From the NCBI RefSeq assembly GCF_013213835.1, contig NZ_JABSSU010000004.1, positions 372,001 through 436,000 of the forward strand: a stretch of DNA of 64,000 bases. Reading direction: 5' to 3'. Shown here piece after piece: positions 56,984 through 62,741 of the stretch; positions within the stretch are counted from its first letter, which is position 1; the number at the start of each line of letters is the position of its first letter. Source of the stretch: Winogradskyella sp. Lineage in GTDB: Bacteria > Bacteroidota > Bacteroidia > Flavobacteriales > Flavobacteriaceae. Position numbers and translations under genes: made by a program. The notes below the pieces were generated by a model. It saw nothing but the letters and a program-made list of their open reading frames with translations, was not told the DNA's origin and did no database searches.

Positions 56984-58375
56984 ATGGGAAATAAATTAAA
57001 AGGGAAAGACCTGATAAAACTCGGCTTCCCAAAAAACAATAGTATCAATATAGCTTTAGGGCAAATTAATAGATACAGAAAAAGAGAAAAGAAAGAACGT
57101 ATTCTAGAAGAAGCAAAAGAAGTGTTGCAACATCCAGAAAAGTTCAAAGGAAATGCCATATGGGGAAAAGTTGCCGAAGGTTTAACCAAACCTGTGGAAG
57201 TAAAGTTTCATAAGTTAAAAAACACCAGAGCACCTTTTACCATTTATGGAGAAAACGAGATTGACGAGCAAGCCAAGTACCAATTGTACGATGCTTTAAA
57301 ACTGCCAATTGCAGTACAAGGAGCCTTAATGCCAGATGCGCATTCAGGTTACGGATTGCCAATAGGTGGAGTTTTAGCAACTGACAATGCAGTAATACCT
57401 TATGGAGTTGGAGTTGATATTGGGTGCAGAATGTGTTTAACCATTTACCCAATTAAAGCGTCTTATTTAAAAGGAAAGCAACATCAGTTAGAGAATATCT
57501 TAAGGGAGCATACCAAATTCGGAATGTATGAGACGCACGACAAAAAACACGACCATGAGATTTTTGAGCGTTCAGAATTTAAGGATATTCCGTTGTTAAA
57601 GCGATTAAAAGTAAAAGCCTTTAAGCAATTAGGCACATCAGGAAGCGGAAATCATTTTGTGGAATTTGGTGTAGTATCTATAACAGATGAAAATAATCAG
57701 TGGCAACTCAAAGCAGGCGATTACATAGGTGTGTTGTCGCACAGTGGTTCAAGAGGTTTGGGAGCAAATATAGCGAAGCATTACACGTATTTAGCAAGCA
57801 AACAATGTCCATTACCAAAAAATGTTCAGCATTTGGCGTGGTTAGATTTAAATACGCACGACGGACAAGAATATTGGTTGGCTATGAACCTTGCTGGTGA
57901 TTACGCAAAGGCTTGTCACGACGATATTCATTACCGAATAGGAAAACTACTGGGTTCTAAAGCGATTGTAAAGATTGAAAATCATCACAATTTTGCTTGG
58001 AAAGAAACTGTAAACGGAAACGAATGTATTGTGCATCGTAAAGGAGCAACACCAGCAAATAAAGGTGAGTTAGGGATTATTCCAGGTTCTATGACAGCGC
58101 CAGGATTTATCATTCAAGGTTTAGGAAACGCAGAAAGTCTTAACTCAGCTTCACACGGAGCAGGTCGTGTGCATTCGCGAAGAAAGTGTAAAGAAAAGTT
58201 CACCAAAAGCGATATAAAACATCAATTAAAAATGCACGATGTCACACTCATTGGAGGTGGAGTTGACGAAGCACCAATGGCATACAAAAACATTAAAAAA
58301 GTAATGAATAATCAGCAAGAATTGGTAGAAGTCTTAGGCACATTTACGCCAAAAATTGTGAGAATGGATAAGTAG
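56984..58375 (+). CDS. rtcB: RtcB-family RNA ligase (RtcB2, PrfH-associated)
   Basis: A 463-residue RtcB with the canonical motifs: Asp145 and Cys148 in GVDIGCRM, GTSGSGNHFVE, SHSGSRGLG, NHHNFA, HRKGATPA and guanylated His in SHGAGRVHSR (near residue 391). It is only distantly similar to RtcB1. RtcB2-PrfH pairs are known to repair ribotoxin-cut 16S rRNA and rescue the affected ribosomes. Expression is likely set by the attenuators 1 and 2 immediately upstream. Confidence 0.95.
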   Translation: MGNKLKGKDLIKLGFPKNNSINIALGQINRYRKREKKERILEEAKEVLQHPEKFKGNAIWGKVAEGLTKPVEVKFHKLKNTRAPFTIYGENEIDEQAKYQLYDALKLPIAVQGALMPDAHSGYGLPIGGVLATDNAVIPYGVGVDIGCRMCLTIYPIKASYLKGKQHQLENILREHTKFGMYETHDKKHDHEIFERSEFKDIPLLKRLKVKAFKQLGTSGSGNHFVEFGVVSITDENNQWQLKAGDYIGVLSHSGSRGLGANIAKHYTYLASKQCPLPKNVQHLAWLDLNTHDGQEYWLAMNLAGDYAKACHDDIHYRIGKLLGSKAIVKIENHHNFAWKETVNGNECIVHRKGATPANKGELGIIPGSMTAPGFIIQGLGNAESLNSASHGAGRVHSRRKCKEKFTKSDIKHQLKMHDVTLIGGGVDEAPMAYKNIKKVMNNQQELVEVLGTFTPKIVRMDK

Positions 58376-58379
58376 TAAT

Positions 58380-58606
58380 ATACGTTTTGTCATGCTTAAC
58401 TTGGTTCAGTATCTCATAAATAGCATTTGGGCGTTACCTTAAAAGGTCAGGCTTTACGCTATATCTTTTTATTGTCATTCCTGCGTAGGCAGGAATCTCA
58501 CAAAAAGGATGTCGCCTCAAATGCGAAGCATTCACGAGTTCCTTATTAATGAAATAAAGAGATACGAGTAATCCTTAACGCAAGACTATTCATAAGTTAA
58601 ATTAAA
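58380..58606. repeat. Mosaic of extragenic palindromic repeats between rtcB2 and prfH
   Basis: At least four repeat units lie end to end: GTCATGCTTAACTTGG...TCAGTATCTCAT-like (58388-58418), a GGGCGTTACC..GGTC..GCTATATC unit (58430-58466), the palindrome ATTCCTGC/GCAGGAAT (58477-58496), and a GCATTCACGAGTTCC...GTAATCC unit (58528-58574) that recurs at 61451-61500. No gene; a start signal for prfH follows in the last 30 bp. Confidence 0.7.
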
Positions 58607-59362
58607 ATGAAAACAAAAAATATAAACCAAGCTCAATCCGAATTCCTTCCCTTTGGGAAGGCTAGGATGGGCTTCAGAACAATACAAATCACCTCAGGAA
58701 GAGGTCCAATAGAGTGTTGTTGGGTTGTTGCGCAAGTTTTAAAATTTATTATTGAAGAGTTGAAAGAAAGAAAAATTTCATATCAAATTCTTCAAAGGGA
58801 AAAAGGGTTAGAAAACGGAACGTTACAATCCGCAACCATTCGATTACAAGGAAACGAATTAGATACTTTTTTAAACAGTTGGTTAGGAACAATTCAGTGG
58901 ATAGGAAAATCTACTTTCAGAACCTTTCATAAGCGTAAAAACTGGTTTATTGGTGTGTTTGAGATTAACGCTTCAGAAGAATTATCTCTAAACGAAAAAG
59001 AGATAAAGTTTCAGGCAACCAGAAGTTCTGGTCCCGGCGGACAACACGTCAACAAAGTGAGTTCGGCAATACGAGCTACACATATAAAAACAGGATTGCA
59101 AGTGTTGGTAATGGATAGCAGGTCTCAACACCAAAACAAGAAAATAGCAATACAACGATTGCAAGAAAAAGTATTAGAATTCAATACTGAACAATTAAAA
59201 ACAGCAGTTCAAAACCAATGGGAAAACCATCTCAATTTACAGAGAGGCAATCCAATAAAAGTGTTTAAAGGTTCTGATTTTAAAGTTCAGAAATTGAATA
59301 AGAGTTATAAGTCTAAACGACAACAATTAAAAAACGAATTAAACAAACAACAATGGGATTAA
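58607..59362 (+). CDS. prfH: Peptide chain release factor homologue PrfH
   Basis: A 251-residue class I release factor-like protein without a codon-recognition domain. GGQ is at residues 144-146 in SGPGGQHVNKVSSA; the N-terminal core begins FRTIQITSGRGPIECCWVV. PrfH releases peptides from ribosomes with cleaved decoding-site rRNA, partnering RtcB. Residues about 10-22 are encoded by a palindrome (58645-58661) inserted in frame; ATG 58667 is an alternative start. The stop overlaps the next gene by 10 bp. Confidence 0.95.
   Translation: MKTKNINQAQSEFLPFGKARMGFRTIQITSGRGPIECCWVVAQVLKFIIEELKERKISYQILQREKGLENGTLQSATIRLQGNELDTFLNSWLGTIQWIGKSTFRTFHKRKNWFIGVFEINASEELSLNEKEIKFQATRSSGPGGQHVNKVSSAIRATHIKTGLQVLVMDSRSQHQNKKIAIQRLQEKVLEFNTEQLKTAVQNQWENHLNLQRGNPIKVFKGSDFKVQKLNKSYKSKRQQLKNELNKQQWD
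58645..58661. repeat. CCTTCCC-TTT-GGGAAGG palindrome inside prfH
   Basis: Perfect 7-bp palindrome with flanks GAATT and CTAGGATGGGCTT, matching a common flavobacterial intergenic repeat, located between the prfH start codon and its conserved core. Confidence 0.75.
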
Positions 59363-59913
59363 CAATAGCAGACAGCTACTATTTAAAAGCTAAAGGAGCA
59401 ATTTTTGGATGGTTTAGCGATTGGAATGAAGCGTGTGAATCATTAAACTATGCACTCTCATATGACGAAAATCATTGTCCTTCGTTATACTTGCTTGGCA
59501 AAATTTGTGCTGAATATATATATGATTACGATAAAGCATTTGAGTGTTTTGATAAAGTAATTGCGTTAGATCAAGACTATGTAGAGGTTTATACTTTATA
59601 CATTAAATATCTTATATGGGCAGACGAAAATGAGCGCGCTGAGAAATTAATTGATTTTGCGTTTACAATTAAAGGTGTTGATACTGCAAAACTTAATTGG
59701 CTATCCTCGTACATAAATGAAAAACGAGGCGATTACAAAAAGAGCCTAAAACATCTAAAAACAGCTAAAAAATCAATTTATAATGATCATTATTATGACT
59801 TTATGATTGATGAAGAAAAACGAATAAAAAAGAAGATTGATTTAGATAAACCTAAGAAAAAGAAGAAGTCTTCTAAAAAGGACAAAGCGAAAAACAAAAA
59901 GAAAAGTAAATAA
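59353..59913 (+). CDS. TPR-like protein with lysine-rich tail
   Basis: A 186-residue protein with three TPR-like helical pairs (WNEACESLNYALSYDENHC, DYDKAFECFDKVIALDQDY and DYKKSLKHLKTAKKS) and a C-terminus (about 160-186) of almost only Lys, Ser and Asp. The tail could bind RNA or ribosomes. It overlaps prfH by 10 bp, so it is translationally coupled and likely acts with RtcB2 and PrfH. Confidence 0.85.
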   Translation: MGLTIADSYYLKAKGAIFGWFSDWNEACESLNYALSYDENHCPSLYLLGKICAEYIYDYDKAFECFDKVIALDQDYVEVYTLYIKYLIWADENERAEKLIDFAFTIKGVDTAKLNWLSSYINEKRGDYKKSLKHLKTAKKSIYNDHYYDFMIDEEKRIKKKIDLDKPKKKKKSSKKDKAKNKKKSK

Positions 59914-59918
59914 TCGTT

Positions 59919-59938
59919 ATTCCTGTGGAAACAGGAAT
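59919..59938. repeat. ATTCCTGT-GGAA-ACAGGAAT palindrome
   Basis: 8-bp perfect palindrome between the TPR and exonuclease genes; same family as 58477-58496. Confidence 0.75.
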
Positions 59939-59953
59939 CTAAAAAATTATAAA

Positions 59954-60475
59954 ATGAGTTATATAATGGTAGATATAGAATCCGATGGGCCAATTCCAGG
60001 AGATTTTTCAATGGTTTCATTCGGAGCTTTTGTCGTAGATGAGAAATTAGATAGAACCTTTTACGGAAAGCTTAAGCCAATTTCAGATAATTGGAATCCA
60101 GAAGCTTTACTGGTATCAGGGCATTCTAGAGAAGACACAATACATTTTTCTGATCCCAAAGAGGTGATGTTAGACTTTAAGAATTGGATACATCAAAATT
60201 CAAAAGGAAGACCAATTTTTATAAGTGATAATAATGGTTTCGATTGGATGTTTATATTTTGGTACTTTCATCATTTTATTGGTGAAAACCCATTCGGACA
60301 TTCTTCAAGACGATTATCAGACCTTTTTTGCGGAATGCAAAAAGACACTTTTGCAAAATGGAAACATTTAAGAAAAACAGCACATACACATAATCCTATA
60401 GATGATGCAATGGGTAACGCTGAAGTGTTATTACTTATGAAAAATGAGATGAATTTAAAAATCAGTTTAAAATAG
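59954..60475 (+). CDS. DEDDh-type 3'-5' exonuclease
   Basis: A 173-residue exonuclease domain. Exo I: Asp7 and Glu9 in MVDIESDGPIPG; Exo II Asp in DNNGFDWMFIFWYF; Exo III HTHNPIDDAMGNAE with the His and Asp of the DEDDh type. Related to RNase T/oligoribonuclease-like and to phage-type 3'-5' exoribonucleases. In this operon it may trim damaged RNA 3' ends before ligation. Confidence 0.9.
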   Translation: MSYIMVDIESDGPIPGDFSMVSFGAFVVDEKLDRTFYGKLKPISDNWNPEALLVSGHSREDTIHFSDPKEVMLDFKNWIHQNSKGRPIFISDNNGFDWMFIFWYFHHFIGENPFGHSSRRLSDLFCGMQKDTFAKWKHLRKTAHTHNPIDDAMGNAEVLLLMKNEMNLKISLK

Positions 60476-60481
60476 TTTTAC

Positions 60482-60517
60482 TACGTAAAATCAATGCGTA
60501 TGAATATTTAATATTTG
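60482..60517 (+). promoter_or_regulatory. 19-nt palindrome and -7 element upstream of leader 3
   Basis: TACGTAAAATCAATGCGTA (60482-60500), 9 nt, then AATATTTG (60510-60517): the same operator and spacing as at rtcB1 and the interrupted tRNAs. A second -7 candidate GATATTTG lies at 60537-60544. Confidence 0.75.
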
Positions 60518-60562
60518 TATAACAAAATTAAAATCAGATATTTGCAACACATTTAATACAAA

Positions 60563-60685
60563 ATGAATACAAAACAGATACATAAACAACCGATGTCGCG
60601 CTTTAATGAATGTGGCGATTATAGATGGGCAGTCATTTTACTGAGTACCATTAGAGGACGTTTTGTATCTATTTTTAGAAGTTGA
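60563..60685 (+). CDS. Leader peptide 3 (40 residues, all 20 amino acids)
   Basis: ATG-TGA frame whose first 26 codons use every amino acid (A C D E F G H I K L M N P Q R S T V W Y). Thirty different codons occur in 40, including ones rare in AT-rich DNA (CCG, TCG, CGC, GGC, CTG, GTC, ACC). GGACGTTTT (60656-60664, codons 32-34) pairs with GAAGCGTCC (60718-60726), and ATACAAAAC (60567-60575) pairs with GTTTTGTAT (60660-60668). These are segments 1, 2 and 3 of a classic attenuator. Inferred role: sensing shortage of any tRNA. Confidence 0.8.
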   Translation: MNTKQIHKQPMSRFNECGDYRWAVILLSTIRGRFVSIFRS

Positions 60686-60721
60686 ATATGATTTAATTAC
60701 TATTAAAACTATAATATGAAG

Positions 60722-60752
60722 CGTCCAACCTAAAAGTTGGGCGTTTTTTTTT
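60722..60752 (+). terminator. Attenuator terminator 3
   Basis: An 8-bp stem CGTCCAAC/GTTGGGCG with a 6-nt loop and nine T. The 5' arm competes with GGACG of leader 3. About 195 bp of AT-rich sequence with no evident feature separate it from the promoter block of leader 4. Confidence 0.85.
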
Positions 60753-60948
60753 GAATAAAACCAAATTTTGAAGCGCTTTTAAGTGAATTAACAATTGAAA
60801 GTAAAGAGTCATCTGAAATAATTTGGATGTAAAGCATAATTTTTTTGAAAATAATTTGAAAAGATAAAACCATAACATAAAGGACTAAAAAACAGTGAAG
60901 CAATTGGGAGACAGACTATTGTAAACATGTGGTAAATCTGTAGAAATA

Positions 60949-61049
60949 CGGACAGGAATGCTATTGCTTAAAAACAACATAACTACTTGAAAATCAGTAA
61001 AATAAAATAAAATTTTTCTTGTGTAATTAAAAAATGTGTTTCATATTTG
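60949..61049 (+). promoter_or_regulatory. Promoter block of leader 4
   Basis: Begins CGGACAGGAATGCTATTGC, clearly related to the block before leader 2; TTG at 61019-61021 and -7 CATATTTG at 61042-61049. It drives leader 4, the tRNA array and probably the ykuK-like gene. Confidence 0.65.
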
Positions 61050-61097
61050 CACCGAAGAAATTTTAATGCTGAATTTATTTCAGTAACAAAAAAACAA

Positions 61098-61220
61098 ATG
61101 ACAAAATTTTTACAACATACAATTCAATTTAATCTCTATTCGCGTTTACCGAAATATATGGTCGCGATAAGTAATGATGAGAGATTTATAAAATACACTA
61201 GGAAGGTTATGGGTACATAA
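61098..61220 (+). CDS. Leader peptide 4 (40 residues)
   Basis: ATG-TAA frame using 18 amino acids; only Cys and Trp are absent, the same two missing from leaders 1+2 together. GGAAGG (61201-61206, codons 35-36) pairs with CCTTCC (61253-61258) in the terminator that guards the tRNA array. Start region is A-rich as in leaders 2 and 3. Inferred tRNA-depletion sensor for the array. Confidence 0.75.
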   Translation: MTKFLQHTIQFNLYSRLPKYMVAISNDERFIKYTRKVMGT

Positions 61221-61248
61221 GTTTATGCATTCATATAAATATAAAGAG

Positions 61249-61279
61249 AGCGCCTTCCGTAAAACGAGGCGCTTTTTTT
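61249..61279 (+). terminator. Attenuator terminator 4, before the tRNA array
   Basis: A 7-bp perfect stem AGCGCCT/AGGCGCT with an inner CGT-AAA-ACG and seven T. CCTTCC in its 5' half is the alternative partner of GGAAGG in leader 4. Confidence 0.85.
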
Positions 61280-61305
61280 ATGATGTGTATTAAAATGATA
61301 AAAAT

Positions 61306-61379
61306 TGACTCGTGGCTCAGTAGGTTAGAGCAAGGCCCTTTTAAGGTCGAGGTCGTGGGTTCGATTCCCACCGGGTCAA
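61306..61379 (+). tRNA. tRNA-Lys(TTT)
   Basis: First tRNA of the array. Acceptor TGACTCG/CGGGTCA, T8, D stem GCTC/GAGC, loop CTTTTAA (TTT), T arm GTGGG-TTCGATT-CCCAC. The best-formed array member; 27 bp after attenuator 4. Confidence 0.93.
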
Positions 61380-61384
61380 CAAAA

Positions 61385-61442
61385 CTAAGAGGATAACGAT
61401 GGATAGTTTACTGGCTTTGGAAGTCAGAGGTTGCAGGTTCGA
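61385..61442 (+). pseudogene. Broken second copy of tRNA-Pro(TGG)
   Basis: 61404-61442 match 61533-61571 of the intact tRNA-Pro in 38 of 39 bases (D arm end, anticodon arm TTTGGAA, start of T arm). The T stem is then lost and followed by a GCATTCATGAGCTC repeat unit. A weak CTAAGAG/CTCTTA acceptor may remain. Confidence 0.7.
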
Positions 61443-61450
61443 AATGCCAT

Positions 61451-61500
61451 GCATTCATGAGCTCTTATTTATGACAATAAGAATGAAGCGAACTAATCCT
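61451..61500. repeat. GCATTCATGAG...AACTAATCC repeat unit
   Basis: Imperfect copy of the unit at 58528-58574, here sitting where the T arm of the duplicated tRNA-Pro should be. Confidence 0.65.
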
Positions 61501-61512
61501 GTTAGTGAAAAT

Positions 61513-61586
61513 CTGGGAATATAACAATTGGCTAGTTTACTGGCTTTGGAAGTCAGAGGTTGTAGGTTCGAGTCCTGCTTCCCAGA
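61513..61586 (+). tRNA. tRNA-Pro(TGG)
   Basis: Acceptor CTGGGAA/TTCCCAG, anticodon stem CTGGC/GTCAG, loop TTTGGAA (TGG), T arm GTAGG-TTCGAGT-CCTGC. The D stem is reduced to three pairs. Confidence 0.88.
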
Positions 61587-61600
61587 CTAAATTAATAATT

Positions 61601-61687
61601 GGAGAGTAGACAAATATTGGTTTGTTGTGCTTACCTGCTAAGTAAGTCTGCTTAATGGCAGTAAGAGTTCGATTCTCTTACTCTCCG
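61601..61687 (+). tRNA. tRNA-Ser(GCT)
   Basis: Acceptor GGAGAGT/ACTCTCC, stem CTTAC/GTAAG, loop CTGCTAA (GCT), long variable arm. Position 8 is A instead of the nearly universal T, and the D arm is degenerate. Confidence 0.88.
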
Positions 61688-61697
61688 CAATAATTAT

Positions 61698-61771
61698 GGG
61701 GATGTAGTTTAACAAGCTAAAACAGTGGTTTTGCATACCACAGAACAGAGTGCAAGTCTCTGCATGCTCCA
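61698..61771 (+). tRNA. tRNA-Ala(TGC)
   Basis: Stem GTGGT/ACCAC, loop TTTGCAT (TGC), T arm CAGAG-TGCAAGT-CTCTG. Acceptor GGGGATG pairs with CATGCTCC only if one 3' G is bulged: a degenerate acceptor stem. Confidence 0.82.
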
Positions 61772-61776
61772 CAAAT

Positions 61777-61848
61777 GATAGTGTAGCTCAATGGAAGAGC
61801 GTGGATCTGTTAAGTCCTTGGTTGTAGGTTCGAATCCTATCGCTATCT
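61777..61848 (+). tRNA. tRNA-Asn(GTT)
   Basis: Acceptor GATAGTG/CGCTATC, D stem GCTC/GAGC, loop CTGTTAA (GTT), T arm GTAGG-TTCGAAT-CCTAT. One T-T mismatch at the top of the anticodon stem. Confidence 0.9.
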
Positions 61849-61855
61849 CTAGCAA

Positions 61856-61929
61856 GACAAGGTGACTGAATGGTTAAAGGCGGCAGATTGCAAACCTGTT
61901 TTTTATGAGTTCAAATCTCATCCTTGTCT
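61856..61929 (+). tRNA. tRNA-Cys(GCA)
   Basis: Acceptor GACAAGG/CCTTGTC, loop TTGCAAA (GCA), T arm ATGAG-TTCAAAT-CTCAT. Anticodon stem GCAGA/CCTGT has an A-C mismatch at 31:39. Confidence 0.87.
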
Positions 61930-61937
61930 CAAAATTT

Positions 61938-62020
61938 GGAAGTATTGAGCAATTGGTTGGCTCGCTAGACTGTAAATCTGGTCCCGAAAGGGCTTGTAGG
62001 TTCGAGTCCTACTACTTCCA
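61938..62020 (+). tRNA. tRNA-Tyr(GTA)
   Basis: Acceptor GGAAGTA/TACTTCC, stem CTAGA/TCTGG, loop CTGTAAA (GTA), long variable arm TCCCGAAAGGG as expected for bacterial Tyr, T arm GTAGG-TTCGAGT-CCTAC. Confidence 0.93.
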
Positions 62021-62026
62021 CAATAA

Positions 62027-62098
62027 GCATTTATGGTGTAATGGATAGCACTAAAGATTTCTAATCTTTCAGTCTAGGTTCGAATCCTGGTAGATGTA
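62027..62098 (+). tRNA. tRNA-Arg(TCT)
   Basis: Acceptor GCATTTA/TAGATGT (with G-T pairs), stem AAAGA/TCTTT, loop TTTCTAA (TCT), T arm CTAGG-TTCGAAT-CCTGG. Confidence 0.9.
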
Positions 62099-62104
62099 CA
62101 ATTT

Positions 62105-62176
62105 GGTTCATTGGGGTAATGGCTATCCTTCCCGACTGTCTCTCGGGAGAAACGAGTTCGATTCTCGTATGAACCG
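62105..62176 (+). tRNA. tRNA-Asp(GTC)
   Basis: Acceptor GGTTCAT/ATGAACC with G73, stem CCCGA/TCGGG, loop CTGTCTC (GTC), T arm ACGAG-TTCGATT-CTCGT. Confidence 0.92.
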
Positions 62177-62182
62177 CAATAA

Positions 62183-62254
62183 GCTCTATTAGCATAGTGG
62201 TTAGTGCAGACGGCTTTCTACCGGACGACAAGGGTTCGATTCCCTTATAGAGTG
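62183..62254 (+). tRNA. tRNA-Glu(TTC)
   Basis: Acceptor GCTCTAT/ATAGAGT, loop CTTTCTA (TTC), T arm AAGGG-TTCGATT-CCCTT. Only three firm pairs (CGG/CCG) remain in the anticodon stem. Confidence 0.87.
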
Positions 62255-62259
62255 CAAAT

Positions 62260-62331
62260 TGAGGCATAGCTCAGTGGAAGAGCATCACGCTTACATCGTG
62301 AGAGTCATAGGTTCGATCCCTATTGCCTCAA
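62260..62331 (+). tRNA. tRNA-Val(TAC)
   Basis: Acceptor TGAGGCA/TGCCTCA, T8, D stem GCTC/GAGC, stem TCACG/CGTGA, loop CTTACAT (TAC), T arm ATAGG-TTCGATC-CCTAT. Confidence 0.93.
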
Positions 62332-62336
62332 CATAA

Positions 62337-62409
62337 TGAGATATAGCTTAACAGGTAGAGCACCGCTCTCATAAGGCGGTTTGTTTAGGTTCGAGTCCTA
62401 ATATCTCAA
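62337..62409 (+). tRNA. tRNA-Met or Ile2 (CAT)
   Basis: Acceptor TGAGATA/TATCTCA, stem CCGCT/GGCGG, loop CTCATAA (CAT), T arm TTAGG-TTCGAGT-CCTAA. Elongator Met versus lysidine-modified Ile2 cannot be decided; a second CAT tRNA (interrupted) lies at 63765. Confidence 0.9.
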
Positions 62410-62414
62410 CTCAT

Positions 62415-62500
62415 ACCCGTATGATGAAATTGGTAAACAGATCAGACTTAAAATCTGAGGTGCAGATATGCGCTTGTAGGTTCGAATCCTACTACGGGTA
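62415..62500 (+). tRNA. tRNA-Leu(TAA)
   Basis: Class II tRNA: acceptor ACCCGTA/TACGGGT, stem TCAGA/TCTGA, loop CTTAAAA (TAA), long variable arm, T arm GTAGG-TTCGAAT-CCTAC. Confidence 0.92.
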
Positions 62501-62506
62501 CAATAA

Positions 62507-62580
62507 ACAGAGATGATGTAACGGGAAAACATGCCTGACTTAGAATCAGGTTTCTGTGGGTTCGAATCCCACTCTCTGTA
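62507..62580 (+). tRNA. tRNA with Leu anticodon TAG but short variable loop
   Basis: Acceptor ACAGAGA/TCTCTGT, D stem ATGT/ACAT, stem CCTGA/TCAGG, loop CTTAGAA (TAG, reads CUA), variable loop of only 5 nt (TTTCT), T arm GTGGG-TTCGAAT-CCCAC. All stems are perfect, but bacterial Leu tRNAs have a long variable arm, so the charging identity is uncertain. Confidence 0.85.
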
Positions 62581-62585
62581 CAATT

Positions 62586-62657
62586 AGGTTTATAGTGTAA
62601 TGGATAGCATGCAAGGTTTCGACCCTTGTGGTATAGGTTCGAGTCCTATTAAACCTG
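62586..62657 (+). tRNA. tRNA-Arg(TCG)
   Basis: Acceptor AGGTTTA/TAAACCT, stem CAAGG/CCTTG, loop TTTCGAC (TCG), T arm ATAGG-TTCGAGT-CCTAT. Confidence 0.91.
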
Positions 62658-62663
62658 CAATAT

Positions 62664-62736
62664 TAACCCATGATGTAAATGGTGAGCATACAGGAATTTG
62701 ACTCCTGAGGTATAGGTTCAAGTCCTATTGGGTTAT
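62664..62736 (+). tRNA. tRNA-Gln(TTG)
   Basis: Acceptor TAACCCA/TGGGTTA, stem CAGGA/TCCTG, loop ATTTGAC (TTG), T arm ATAGG-TTCAAGT-CCTAT. Confidence 0.91.
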
Positions 62737-62741
62737 CAGAC

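Noticed and set aside
57237..57900. Short frames on both strands inside rtcB2
   Set aside because: Fully contained in rtcB2 with all its catalytic motifs; no independent support.
62507..62580. Amber-suppressor tRNA
   Set aside because: Its anticodon is TAG, which reads CUA; reading the UAG stop would need anticodon CTA.
62061..62583. Two reverse-strand frames (68 and 61 codons) in the tRNA array
   Set aside because: They run through several well-folded tRNA genes; the protein text is translated tRNA.
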